NCBI GenBank assembly: GCA_020848735.1
Contig: JADLHO010000054.1
Span: forward strand, 1 to 63,686
Reading direction: 5' to 3'
From: Planctomycetota bacterium
GTDB taxonomy: Bacteria; Planctomycetota; UBA1135; UBA2386
Length of the DNA: 63,686 nt
Shown: positions 46,707 to 55,773 of the stretch, in pieces
How the letters are laid out: each line of letters begins with the position of its first letter
Position numbering within the stretch: position 1 is the stretch's first letter
The notes under the pieces: model-generated
The model's input: only the letters and a program-made list of their open reading frames with translations
Database searches by the model: none
Told to the model about the DNA's origin: nothing
Program-made: the position numbers and the translations under genes

Positions 46707-48323
46707 ATGAGCGCGGTTCAGAGCAGAGCGACGCACACGCGGCCGCGTCGCCAACGGCGGCTGCTCTTCCTGGCCTGGATCGCCTTCGCATCCACGCTGC
46801 TGCTCGAGCTGGTCCTCCAGATCGGCTCCCTCGTCGTGTGGTGGCAGCACCGCAGCCCCGGCGTCCGAGTCGCGCCGGGGACCGAGACCATCCTCTGCGT
46901 CGGCGACTCGTGGACGCACGGCATGGGGAGCTCGGATCCGGCGCTCCACGCCTATCCCGCGGTGCTGCAGGCGCTGCTGCGCGCACGGACCGCGCGCCCC
47001 CTGGTCGTCGTCAACGGCGGTCAATCCGGTCAGAACTCGCGCGACGTCCTCGTGCGGCTGCCCTCACAGCTCGCGGAGTCCAGACCGCGCATCGTCTGCG
47101 TGCTCGTCGGCCAGAACGACTTCTGGTCCTTTCCGGACGAGCTCGCGCCCGGCGCCGAGACCGCGGCCGACGACCACGCCGCGTACCGCTTCCGTTGGCG
47201 GGTGCCGCGACTCCTCGCCTGGCTCCTCGGCAAGCTGCGGGGAAGCGCGATCGCCGACCCGACGCCGACGAACGCGCGCGGCCCGGGCTTCGAGCCGCGC
47301 GCCATTCCGAGTCCCCGCCCCTATGCCGACGAGCCGCGGCGATGGGCCGAGACCGGCATGTCGCGCGCGAGCAAGCAGCGGGGCTGGTCGCTCGAGGCCG
47401 CCCGCGACATCTCGGGGGCGCTCGCGGCCTTCGAGCGCGCGCACGAGGCCGCGCCCGACGACCCCGAGACGCGGCACATGCTCGTGAGCCTCTACCGCAA
47501 AGCGGGTCGCCCGGACGACGCGGCACCCCACCTCGACTGGCTCGCAGCGCATTGGTCGCGTGATGCGGATTCCTGGACGGGTCGCAGCCTGGTGATCGCG
47601 CTGGAAGCCCTGGGGCGCAATGCGGACGCGATCGCCGTCGCCGAGCGGTTCCTGCCCCGCTTCCCGCAGGATGCCATGGTCTGGCGCTACCTCGCACAAT
47701 GCCAGTTCTTCGTCGGCCGGCACGACGACGCCCTGCGCTCGATCGACGAGTCGATCCGCCTCGCTCCCGAGCGCTGGAACCACTACTGGCGGCACAAGAT
47801 CCACTTCCTCGGCAAGCGCGACCCGGACGAGGCCATCCGCGATGTCTATCGCGCGTTCGTGGCGATGAACGACGCGCGGAGCGCGCTCGACGACCTCAGC
47901 GCCCTGGTCGCCTCGTCCGATGCGTCGCGGCTCCGACCGGTGCTCGCGGACTTCGCGTGCGATGCCGACGTGCGATCGCGGCTCGAGCAGCTCGTCACCG
48001 AGATCATCGAGACCAGGACCGCCGGGTCGGCCGAGCGCGTCCTGCGCGCCCATCTCGCGCGCATGGCGCAGACCATCCGCACGGCGGGCGCGGTGCCGGT
48101 GTTCCTCAGCTACCCCCTGCCGCAGCGCAGCGACCGTGTGCTCGAGGAGGCGGCCGAAGCGCTCGACGTCCGCCTGGTGCGCGTCGGTGTCCAGGTCGTC
48201 GCGCGTCATGGCGGACGCCCGCTCGAGGAGCTGCGCGCCGCGGATGGACATTGCAACGATGCCGGCTACCGGCTGGCCGCGGAGATCGTCGCCGAGGGCC
48301 TGCTCGACCTGCTGCGTCAGTGA
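46707..48323 (+). CDS. Membrane-anchored SGNH hydrolase interrupted by TPR repeats
   Basis: A 538-residue protein with a membrane anchor (about 18-46). SGNH blocks I-III are at GDSWTHG (Ser 68), NGGQSGQNS and GQND (Asn 137), and the closing DGHCNDAGY (D513, H515) is near the C-terminus. Between them, about 225-400 is a helical TPR region (ALAAFERAHEAAPDDPETRH, AVAERFLPRFPQDAMVW, SIDESIRLAPERWNHYW), so the enzyme fold is split by a large insertion. All catalytic residues are present, so acyl-ester hydrolysis or transfer outside the membrane is expected. The C-terminus overlaps the next convergent gene by 7 bases. Confidence 0.82.
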   Translation: MSAVQSRATHTRPRRQRRLLFLAWIAFASTLLLELVLQIGSLVVWWQHRSPGVRVAPGTETILCVGDSWTHGMGSSDPALHAYPAVLQALLRARTARPLVVVNGGQSGQNSRDVLVRLPSQLAESRPRIVCVLVGQNDFWSFPDELAPGAETAADDHAAYRFRWRVPRLLAWLLGKLRGSAIADPTPTNARGPGFEPRAIPSPRPYADEPRRWAETGMSRASKQRGWSLEAARDISGALAAFERAHEAAPDDPETRHMLVSLYRKAGRPDDAAPHLDWLAAHWSRDADSWTGRSLVIALEALGRNADAIAVAERFLPRFPQDAMVWRYLAQCQFFVGRHDDALRSIDESIRLAPERWNHYWRHKIHFLGKRDPDEAIRDVYRAFVAMNDARSALDDLSALVASSDASRLRPVLADFACDADVRSRLEQLVTEIIETRTAGSAERVLRAHLARMAQTIRTAGAVPVFLSYPLPQRSDRVLEEAAEALDVRLVRVGVQVVARHGGRPLEELRAADGHCNDAGYRLAAEIVAEGLLDLLRQ

Positions 48324-49408
48324 TACGTGAACTGCACCACCAGGCCGAAGCCCACGGTCGTGTCCGTGCTGCGGAAGCCGACGGGGCTCGTGACCGAGTT
48401 CGAGTTGTCGGTCATCCGCGAGACGCGCACGACCCGCGTGAGGTCGGAGCCCGGAACGGTGAACCACGCGCCATCCGAATTGCAGATCGGGATGGGATCG
48501 CTGCGTTGCGGATCCAGCGCGTGCACCTGCGTGAAGATCGCGATCGGCCCGAAGACGTTCGGCACGTGGAAGCCGAAGCCGTCGATCGGCGAGATGCTCC
48601 CGTTCGCGTCGCTCGTGCCCAACGGCGTCGTCAGGAGCAGGTCGGTGTGGAGCGGCGAACAGAGGCCCGGCACCGACCAGCCGGGGTTGGCAACCCCGAT
48701 AGCCAGCAGACACGGCGCCTGCGCAGGGGCGCGCAGGGCTCCGACGGCGAAGCCGAGCACGCCCTGCACGTCGTGGATCTGCGGCAGGGCGAGCATCGTC
48801 TGCGACTGGCCCGTGGCCACGCAGCCGGTCCCCGCGGCGTTCGCGATCGCGAGCGTCGTCGAGCCCCGATCCGCATCGAGCGAGCTGAAGCCGCTGCCGG
48901 AGAGGCGCGTGTGCTGGTGGATCGCGATGTCCCAGATCAGGGAATGCGTGCCGAGGTGCACGTGCGGCGCATCGAGCGGCAGGTCCATCGCCAGGAAGGG
49001 ATTCGGGCCCCAGACGGCGCGGCCCTGCGGCCCGAACACGAAGGCCTTGCGGGCGATCACGAGCGAGGGCGTGCCGAGGTGGTTCGCGGCATACACGGTC
49101 GAGATCGCGGCGTGGTCGGGCGCGTCGCCCATCCACATCTCCAGCTCGATGCGACGCCGCTCGTCGAAGAGGTTCGTGCCCTGATCCATGCGGAACGCGA
49201 GCCGCTCGATCGCCCTGACCGAGGCGCCGAGATCGCTGTGGATCTGCTGATAACGGCGCAGGGTCATGTCACCGAAGGGCAGGCTGTTGCGCGAGCTGCC
49301 GTCGACGCTCGCGGCGTTGACCGGCGAGACGAGCTGCGATTGCGCGACGCCGTGCCCGGCGCAGACCCACGACAGGAACAGGACCGCAGACGGGAACGGC
49401 GAGCGCAT
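48317..49408 (-). CDS. Secreted protein with the shared C-terminal module
   Basis: A 363-residue protein with a signal peptide (about 1-22, FPSAVLFLSWVCAG). It starts after the signal with VSPVNAASVDGSSRNSLPFG, the same family start seen in the gene at 44733. The middle has RLAFRMDQGTN and IELEMWMGDAPDHAA. The module starts with GTGCVATGQSQTMLALPQ (about 205) and includes LLAIGVANPGWSVPGLCSPL and TSDANGSISPIDGF; the last residues are GLVVQFTYH. Probably extracellular, role unknown. It overlaps the SGNH-TPR gene end by 7 bases and lies in tandem with the next minus-strand secreted gene at 49487. Confidence 0.8.
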   Translation of the reverse strand: MRSPFPSAVLFLSWVCAGHGVAQSQLVSPVNAASVDGSSRNSLPFGDMTLRRYQQIHSDLGASVRAIERLAFRMDQGTNLFDERRRIELEMWMGDAPDHAAISTVYAANHLGTPSLVIARKAFVFGPQGRAVWGPNPFLAMDLPLDAPHVHLGTHSLIWDIAIHQHTRLSGSGFSSLDADRGSTTLAIANAAGTGCVATGQSQTMLALPQIHDVQGVLGFAVGALRAPAQAPCLLAIGVANPGWSVPGLCSPLHTDLLLTTPLGTSDANGSISPIDGFGFHVPNVFGPIAIFTQVHALDPQRSDPIPICNSDGAWFTVPGSDLTRVVRVSRMTDNSNSVTSPVGFRSTDTTVGFGLVVQFTYH

Positions 49409-49486
49409 GGGCGACGACTCCTCGTGAGGACGCCGCGTGGAACGCCCGGGCAGCGGTGGTCCTTTCGCGGGCCGCCGCGTCGGCCC

Positions 49487-50110
49487 TCAGCGATCGATCG
49501 TCGTGCGGCCGGGGTTCGAGAAGTACGGCTGCCCGCTCGCCGGGACGAGGATCGACTGCGTCCAGAAGTTCAGACCCGCGAGGGCGGCATTCGCCGGCAC
49601 CGGCAGGCCGAAGCGACGGTTGCCCTGCGCGTCGAGCACACCGCTGTCGATCTCGATGAGGACCGCGGGGTTGAGGAGCAGCGCCGTGCCGAAGAGCGGG
49701 ACGAAGCCGCTGCCGAACGCGAGGAAGGTCGCCGTCGGGGTGCCGGCGGGGCCATTGATGTCGAAGCGCTCGGTCGCTCCCGTGCGCGCATTCGTCGGAA
49801 AGCCGAGCGACTCCCCCACGACCTGCACGGCCGTGACGTTGAACCCGGCCGGGCGCGTGCTCGTGTCCCAGGTCCCGGTGAGGATGAGCTGCTGGCTCGA
49901 GAGCTGGTACGGGGCCAGATCGATGACCGAGCTGCGGACGGGCGTCTCGCTGAACTTGATCGTGTAGGGGACGTTCGGGCAGTAGTAGCAACCGGTCGAG
50001 CGACCCTCGTCGAGCTCACCGCGCAGCGTCAGGGTCTGCTGGGCGGAGAGCGGCGCGAGCGCGCCGAGGAGGGCGAGGGTGAAGGCGATGCAGGTGGAGC
50101 GCAGGGACAT
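49487..50110 (-). CDS. Small secreted protein ending in a partial shared module
   Basis: A 207-residue protein with a signal peptide (about 1-22, CIAFTLALLGALAPLSAQ). The N-terminal mature part has a CYYC pair (GRSTGCYYCPNVPYTIKF). From about 115 it shows the closing part of the module (FLAFGSGFVPLFGTALLLN, then LDAQGNRRFGLPVPANAAL, then GLNFWTQSILV). It lacks the GxGC start, so it is a shorter form. The ATG at 50110 was chosen over 50185 because it starts right at the signal peptide. It precedes the FHA-GGDEF gene on the same strand by about 190 bases. Confidence 0.75.
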   Translation of the reverse strand: MSLRSTCIAFTLALLGALAPLSAQQTLTLRGELDEGRSTGCYYCPNVPYTIKFSETPVRSSVIDLAPYQLSSQQLILTGTWDTSTRPAGFNVTAVQVVGESLGFPTNARTGATERFDINGPAGTPTATFLAFGSGFVPLFGTALLLNPAVLIEIDSGVLDAQGNRRFGLPVPANAALAGLNFWTQSILVPASGQPYFSNPGRTTIDR

Positions 50111-50301
50111 CTTGGGACTCGGATCGGACGGGGTCGGGGCGCGGTCGATGAGCCGCGGTCCCGCTGCCCGCGGGACGGAGGCCACAGCGCAGATCCCGTG
50201 CCGCGCCCTCCCGCACCGCGGAGCGCGCAGTCCGCGACCGCGACCCGCACAACGCTCCGCCGCGCGCTGGCCGGAACGCGGTCAGGACCGCGCGCCGCGC
50301 C

Positions 50302-51210
50302 TCACTCGCAGACGCGATTGCGACCCGCGGCCTTCGCGCGGTAGAGCGCCTCGTCGGCGTGGCGCGTGAGCTGCTCCGCGAGCTGCCCGTCGCGCGGCGC
50401 ACAGGCGAAGCCGATCGAGATCGTCGGGTTCACGACCGTGGCCCCGAGCGCGATCGGCTCGTCGGCGACGGCGGCGCGCAGGCGCTCTCCCAGCGTCAAC
50501 GCCCCGTCGCGGTCGAGGGCGGGGACGAAGGCCGAGAACTCGTCGCCGCCGAAGCGGCTGACCACCCCCCGCTCGCCGTGGATCAGACTGCCGAGCCGGC
50601 GCCCCACCGTCGCGATGGAGTGCGCACCGAGCTGGTGCCCGTGCTGGTCGTTGATCCGCTTCAGGCCGTCGAGGTCCATCATGAAGACCACGAGCGGCGC
50701 GCCCGTCCCCCGTCGCTCCTGCAGCGCCTCGTCGAAGCGCTGCCGGAACACGCGCTGCACCGGCAGCCCGGTGAGGTCGTCGATGTTCATCAGGTGATCG
50801 ACCTGACGGTGGAAGTAGTCCTCGAGCGCGTCGTGGAAGCAGAACTTGAGGACGGTGTCCCCGATCTCGATGCGGTCGCCGTCGCGCAGGGGGCTGCTGG
50901 TCACCCGCTGACCGCCGACCAGGGTGCCGTTGGTCGAGGCGAGATCGACGATCGCCCAGCCGTCGGATCGCGGCGTGCGCTCGATGCGGCAATGCGCGCT
51001 CGAGACGAGCGCATCCATCACGACCAGATCCGCGCGGTCCCCGCGGCGACCGATCACGAGCGAGCGCTCGTTCAGCAGGTAACGCCGACCGACCTGGGCA
51101 CCGCGGAGCACCACGAGTACGGCGAGACGATCCTGCGCGTGCGGGGTCCGCACGCGGTCGATCGGCACCCGCATGGTGCTCTCGAATTCGGATTCGCCGG
51201 CGGTCTCCAT
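50302..51210 (-). CDS. FHA-GGDEF diguanylate cyclase
   Basis: A 302-residue cytoplasmic protein. An N-terminal FHA domain (about 20-115) has SLVIGRRGDRADLVV, SSAHCRIE and LASTNGTLVGG, a phosphothreonine-binding fold. After a short linker comes a GGDEF domain (about 135-300) with the intact active-site FGGDEF, so it should make cyclic di-GMP from two GTP. I see no RxxD inhibitory site just before it. Input through the FHA domain suggests that a Thr-phosphorylated partner controls it; no kinase gene is in the window. The start at ATG 51210 is preferred to the longer frame to 51273. Confidence 0.9.
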   Translation of the reverse strand: METAGESEFESTMRVPIDRVRTPHAQDRLAVLVVLRGAQVGRRYLLNERSLVIGRRGDRADLVVMDALVSSAHCRIERTPRSDGWAIVDLASTNGTLVGGQRVTSSPLRDGDRIEIGDTVLKFCFHDALEDYFHRQVDHLMNIDDLTGLPVQRVFRQRFDEALQERRGTGAPLVVFMMDLDGLKRINDQHGHQLGAHSIATVGRRLGSLIHGERGVVSRFGGDEFSAFVPALDRDGALTLGERLRAAVADEPIALGATVVNPTISIGFACAPRDGQLAEQLTRHADEALYRAKAAGRNRVCE

Positions 51211-51336
51211 GGCGTGAGTCGGGTCGTGAGCGCGGAGGAGCTTACCGCGTCCACGCCGGCTTCCGCCCGGCACGCGAGCTGCCGGCAGCTCGGGTCGGCT
51301 ACGGCGGAGGGCAGGGATCGTCCGATAGCGTCGGCG

Positions 51337-52614
51337 ATGCGCTCACTCACCCTCCCGCGGAGTCCACGTCCCTCGTGGATGCTTCTCGCCCTCCTCGCCG
51401 CGGCCGGCTGCAGCAGCATGGCCGAGACCGGGATGCACGCCTTCGAACGGCAGGACTACGCCCAGGCGATGGACTGCTGGCTCCCGCTCGCCGAACGCGG
51501 CGAGGCCTCGGCCCAGTTCCTCGTCGGGCTCCTGCACGACGAGGGCCGCGGCGTCGCCGAAGACGACGCCCAGGCCGCCCATTGGTATCGCCTCGCCGCG
51601 GAGCAGGGGCATGCCGCGGCCCAGAACAACCTCGGTCTCCTCTGCTACCAGGGTCACGGCGTCAGCCGTTCCCATGAGGAGGCCGCCCGCTGGTTCGATC
51701 GCGCCGCCGCGCAGGGCCACGCGCCCGCGCGCACCAACCTCGGCGTGATGGCACTCCATGGCCACGCCATGCCGAAGGACCCGAGCCGCGCCCGCGATCA
51801 CCTCGCGGCCGCTGCCGAGCACGGCGATCGCCAGGCACAGCGGACGCTCGCCGCCCTCTGCGAGGCCGGGATCGGCGGTCCGGTCGACGCCCGCGCCGCG
51901 GCGCATTGGCTGCGACTCGCCGCGGAGGGCGGGGATGCCGACGCCCAGCTCCAGCTCGGCCAGGCCTATCTCCGCGGGCATGGCGTGGAGCAGAACGCGG
52001 TCGCCGCACGCACCTGGCTCCAGCGCTCGGCGGAGCAGGGTGTCGCGCAGGCGCAGGCCACGCTCGGCTGGCTCTATCGCCAGGGCCTCGGCGTGAACCG
52101 CGATCCGCGCATGGCCGCGACCTGGTACGGCCGCGCCGCCGAGCAGGGCCTGCCCGTCGCGCAGACCGAGCTCGGTCGCATGCTCATGAACGGCGAGGGC
52201 CTCGCGAAGGACGAGACCCGCGCCGTCGAGTGGTTCACGACGGCGGCGGGCGCCGGCTTCAACCTCGCGCAATTCGAACTCGGCCTCGCCCATCTGCGCG
52301 GCCAGGGGGTCGCGGCGAGCGCCGACCAGGCCCTGCGCTGGCTGCGGCTCGCCGCGGAGGGCGGCCTCGCGGTCGCGCAGACGAGTCTCGGCCGGCTCCA
52401 CGAGACGGGCCGCGGCGTCGAGCCGGACCCCGTCACGGCCTTCATGTGGTACCGCCTCGCCTCGGCGAACGGCGATGTCGAGGCGCAGACGAGACTCGAT
52501 TGCGTCGCCCGAGAGCTGAGCGAGACGCAGCGCGGTCAGGCGGAGCAGCTCACCGCGGCCTGGCGTGCCCTGCACGCCGGCGACGAACCCGCGCTCGCCG
52601 CGCCCGGTCGCTGA
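51337..52614 (+). CDS. Lipoprotein with Sel1 repeats
   Basis: A 425-residue protein. The signal (about 10-25, SWMLLALLAAAGC) ends in a Cys that fits a lipoprotein site. About ten Sel1-type units of 36 residues follow, for example AAHWYRLAAEQGHAAAQNNL, RTWLQRSAEQGVAQAQATLG and ALRWLRLAAEGGLAVAQTSL. Such helical repeats bind proteins or peptidoglycan. No catalytic residues are expected. It faces away from the FHA-GGDEF gene with a gap of about 126 bases between starts; a shared pathway is possible but not shown. Confidence 0.87.
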   Translation: MRSLTLPRSPRPSWMLLALLAAAGCSSMAETGMHAFERQDYAQAMDCWLPLAERGEASAQFLVGLLHDEGRGVAEDDAQAAHWYRLAAEQGHAAAQNNLGLLCYQGHGVSRSHEEAARWFDRAAAQGHAPARTNLGVMALHGHAMPKDPSRARDHLAAAAEHGDRQAQRTLAALCEAGIGGPVDARAAAHWLRLAAEGGDADAQLQLGQAYLRGHGVEQNAVAARTWLQRSAEQGVAQAQATLGWLYRQGLGVNRDPRMAATWYGRAAEQGLPVAQTELGRMLMNGEGLAKDETRAVEWFTTAAGAGFNLAQFELGLAHLRGQGVAASADQALRWLRLAAEGGLAVAQTSLGRLHETGRGVEPDPVTAFMWYRLASANGDVEAQTRLDCVARELSETQRGQAEQLTAAWRALHAGDEPALAAPGR

Positions 52615-52837
52615 ATCCAGAGCGGCGCCTTCCGCCGCGAGCTCGTTCCCGCTCGCATTCCGTCATGGAGCGAGCCGGACACGCTGGGATTGCGGGCGAG
52701 GACTTCCTCTGCCGCATGATCCGCGCGAGCAGCGCGTGACCGAGGGCCGCGGCGCGCCGCGCCCGGCTTGTCGAGCGCGCGCCCGCGGCCGACCCAGCGC
52801 GCCGACGCGCCCGACCCACCCGACGACGACCGAGCCC

Positions 52838-53599
52838 ATGCCCGAGACGAATCCAGCGCCGCCATCCACCGCAGCGGCCGAGCCGCGCCCCGACGTGCGG
52901 CAGCTCGTCTATCTCTGGCTGGCGGCGCTCTTCGTCACCGCGCTCCTGCTCGCCAATGTGCTCGGGGTGAAGCTCTTCGCGTTCACGCCGGAGATCCCCG
53001 GCTTCGGCGCGATCCGGATCGAGCACACGACCGGGATGCTGGTCTTCCCGCTGACCTTCCTGCTCACCGATCTCGTCAACGAGTATTACGGGCAACGCGG
53101 CGCGCGGCGCATCGCGCTGATCGCGTTCACGATGGCGGGCCTCGCCTTCGCGTTGATCGCGGCCGCGCGCGCCCTGCCGATCCTCGAGGGCATCCCCGGC
53201 ACCGCGACGGCGAGCGCCTTCGAGACGATCTTCGGTTCGTCGCAGCTCATGTACCTGGCGTCGATCGTCGCCTTCCTGCTGGGTGCGCTGCTCGACATCG
53301 CCCTCTTCGGCTTCTTCAAGCGCCTCACCGGCGGACGCCTCGTGTGGCTGCGCGCCACCGGCTCCACGGTCGTCTCGCAGGTCTTCGACTCCCTCGTCGT
53401 GACCTGGCTCTTCTTCCGCAGCTTCCCGCAGGCTCTCGGCCAGCCGGCCGCGGATCCCGGCTTCGTGCTGCGGACCGCGGCGACCGGCTACCTGCTCAAG
53501 CTCGCGATCGCGATCGCGCTCACGCCGCTCGTGTATGCGGGACGGGCGTTGCTCGCGCGGGGCTTCGGGCTCGTGCCCTTGCCGCCCGAGCGGGCGTGA
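52838..53599 (+). CDS. YhhQ-family queuosine precursor transporter
   Basis: A 253-residue membrane protein with six or so segments. The family hallmark TDLVNEYYGQRGARR follows the second segment, and the helices VYLWLAALFVTALLLANVLG, SIVAFLLGALLDIALFGFF and YLLKLAIAIALTPLVYAG are as in YhhQ. It should import queuine or preQ1-type precursors for tRNA queuosine modification at the wobble base of GUN tRNAs. No queuosine biosynthesis gene lies in the window. ATG 52838 starts a short hydrophilic tail and is the only ATG fitting the family length. Confidence 0.9.
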   Translation: MPETNPAPPSTAAAEPRPDVRQLVYLWLAALFVTALLLANVLGVKLFAFTPEIPGFGAIRIEHTTGMLVFPLTFLLTDLVNEYYGQRGARRIALIAFTMAGLAFALIAAARALPILEGIPGTATASAFETIFGSSQLMYLASIVAFLLGALLDIALFGFFKRLTGGRLVWLRATGSTVVSQVFDSLVVTWLFFRSFPQALGQPAADPGFVLRTAATGYLLKLAIAIALTPLVYAGRALLARGFGLVPLPPERA

Positions 53600-53639
53600 T
53601 GCACGTGCGGAGCCTTGGGTCGCGCCGCGCCCCGACCGC

Positions 53640-54377
53640 TCAGCTCTGCCGCCACCGGGCCCGGAATTGCCGCAGGCCGCCCTCGATCGCCTCGCCCACT
53701 TCGAGGAGGGGGGCGCGGCGGCGTTCGCGGATGCGCGTCGTGATGTCGAGTCCCGAGGCGCCGTCGGGACCGGCGACGAAGCCGTGCACGTAATGCCGTT
53801 CGAGGTTCACGAGATTGACGTCGCCCGGCCGCAGCACCTGCTCCACCGTGCGTTGCACGACGAAGTCCTCCTGCGAATCGAAGTCGGGCGGCGCGACCGT
53901 CTCGTAATTCGCGACCAGCGCGCTGCCCGTGAGCCCGAGCGTGACGACGTTGCCGTAGGTGTGCGCGTGCGGCGCGATCTCGATCCCGCGCTCGAGCTGC
54001 CAATGCAGGACCGTGAACGGTTCAGGGTCGTGGTTGCTGCCGATGCGATGGCCGGGCTTCACCTCGCGGGACTCGGGCACGGGCACCGTCGCGAGCCGGA
54101 CGGCGAAGGCCGCGAGCGTGAGCAGGTAGCGGTCCTGGCCGCGCTGGGACCGGTCCGCGAGCAGCTCCTTGCAGACCGGCGTCACGCTGCGCACGAACTC
54201 CTCGATCGTGAAGCCGTCGTCGGGGGCGCGGCGCTCCTGCCAGTGCGGCGAAGCGCCCGGCAGTCCCGTCGCGGCACAGGCCGCCGCCACGCTCGCGAAG
54301 AGCCCGCGCCGGCAGACGAGGAGACCGGGAAGCGGGGATCGGGTCTCCGCGAAGGGCAGATCGTCGTGGTCGAGCAT
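53640..54377 (-). CDS. Cupin-fold protein, possibly a thiol dioxygenase-like enzyme
   Basis: A 245-residue protein with a double-stranded beta-helix fold. A probable metal site is HAHTYGNVVTLGL (two His) with a further His in NLERHYVHGF; the arrangement is similar to cysteine or cysteamine dioxygenase-type cupins. The N-terminal about 90 residues form a helical lead-in (DDGFTIEEFVRSVTPVCKE). It looks cytoplasmic; no signal. The substrate is not certain. It converges on the transporter gene with a 41-base gap and is followed upstream on the same strand by an unrelated secreted gene. Confidence 0.65.
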   Translation of the reverse strand: MLDHDDLPFAETRSPLPGLLVCRRGLFASVAAACAATGLPGASPHWQERRAPDDGFTIEEFVRSVTPVCKELLADRSQRGQDRYLLTLAAFAVRLATVPVPESREVKPGHRIGSNHDPEPFTVLHWQLERGIEIAPHAHTYGNVVTLGLTGSALVANYETVAPPDFDSQEDFVVQRTVEQVLRPGDVNLVNLERHYVHGFVAGPDGASGLDITTRIRERRRAPLLEVGEAIEGGLRQFRARWRQS

Positions 54378-54491
54378 GGTGCACCAGTCGTCGCAGCGCG
54401 GCCGACCACGACAGCAAAGTCCGGGTTCCGTGGAACCGACGCGCCGTGCCCCGCGGCGCGGGACGAGTCCCGGCGAGACCAGCTGCGGCGC

Positions 54492-55520
54492 TCAGTCCCC
54501 GAAGACGCCGCGCCCGCAATGCGAGAGCGAGACCCCGAGCGCATTCGCCGTGGGATCGAGCACGAGCACCTGCGGGAGGAAGCCGAGCCCGCGAAGGAGG
54601 CTGAGGTTCGGGATCGCCAGGGTCCAGGTGCCGGAACCGCCGGGATTGGCGATCGGCGTCATCGTCGCGACGTCGGTATGGACGATGCAGCCCGGCGCGC
54701 CCAGGCTGCCGAGGTCCGTGGGGAGGTTCTGGAAACCGAGCAGGCCGATGGCCACCGCGGCGGCAGGCAGGCCGCTCACGCCGAGATCGAAGTTCGAGCC
54801 GATCACCGGGTTGCCGACCGGGGCGAGCAGGGCCTGGCCCGCCGAGCCCGCGCAGCCGCTCGCATATCGAGCTTGATAGCTCGCCTGAACCGAGAGGAAC
54901 TCGACGGTCGCCGCGCTGCTGAACGCCCCGGTGACCCCGCTCTGCGTGACCAGCGTCGTTCCGAAGCGCAGGTTCTTGGCCAGCCCGGCGCTCAGGCTCA
55001 GGGGCAGGTCGTAGGTGAAGGTCCCCGGGCCGACGTTGACGGTCGAAGCGACGATGCTGGCCTGGAAACCGCCACTCGGGTCGGCCAGCCATGCGGTCGC
55101 GGAGTCCGTCGAGGCGAAGGAGCCGGAGAAGACCACCGTGAGCCGCAGCACGCCGGTCAACGCGTGATTCGAGAGCAGGCGGATGTCCACGGGCGCCGCC
55201 GAGCTCGTCGACAAGCTGCTCGAGGACACGCTCGCGTCACAACGAGCCTCGGCTCGCAGAGCAGCACCGGCGAGCGAGAAGCGCGCGCGTGCGGTCGTGC
55301 CGGACAGCGCGAAGTTCAGGTCGAAGCCGTTGCTCGCGTTCGTGTTGATCGGCAGGAGCGGTCCCTGCGTGCTGGGGAACTGGGTGATCCGGGCCTGTGC
55401 CCCGAGGAATCCGTAGAGCTGGTACTCGCGCACCGTCGCGCTGAGTTGCGGATAGGACTGGGCGAGGCAGTTGCCCGTGACGAGACCGAGGAGAGCGACG
55501 ATGCGGATCAGCGGTTTCAT
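54492..55520 (-). CDS. Secreted protein with the shared C-terminal module
   Basis: A 342-residue protein with a signal peptide (about 1-20, MKPLIRIVALLGLVTGNCLA). The first 200 residues are an unknown beta-rich region (YGFLGAQARITQFP). The C-terminal module starts with YASGCAGSAGQALLAPVG at about 215 and includes IGLLGFQNLPTDLGSLGAPG and GTWTLAIPNLSLL. It ends in SLSHCGRGVFGD. No catalytic motif was seen. The start at ATG 55520 provides the signal peptide. It is divergent from the next secreted gene at 55774, which also carries the module, and the 253 bases between them hold both promoters without a recognisable motif. Confidence 0.82.
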   Translation of the reverse strand: MKPLIRIVALLGLVTGNCLAQSYPQLSATVREYQLYGFLGAQARITQFPSTQGPLLPINTNASNGFDLNFALSGTTARARFSLAGAALRAEARCDASVSSSSLSTSSAAPVDIRLLSNHALTGVLRLTVVFSGSFASTDSATAWLADPSGGFQASIVASTVNVGPGTFTYDLPLSLSAGLAKNLRFGTTLVTQSGVTGAFSSAATVEFLSVQASYQARYASGCAGSAGQALLAPVGNPVIGSNFDLGVSGLPAAAVAIGLLGFQNLPTDLGSLGAPGCIVHTDVATMTPIANPGGSGTWTLAIPNLSLLRGLGFLPQVLVLDPTANALGVSLSHCGRGVFGD

Positions 55521-55773
55521 GATGCGTCTGGAGGGATTGCCGGGTCGGCCGGGTGGCGACCCCACTCCCCAAGCGCGCGAGCGGCGCGCGATCCGTCGCA
55601 CGGCGGAGGGATCGCCCCGCGCCGAGTCGGACCCGCCAGAGCCGCGACCTGCCCGGCACCGGCAACGATCGACCGGACGCCGATCGGCCGGACCAAGGGT
55701 CGGACCGCCTGGCTCTGGACGCGACTCCACAGCGTGAGACAGTTCCCCTCTCGCTCCTCGCCTCGCTCTCACC

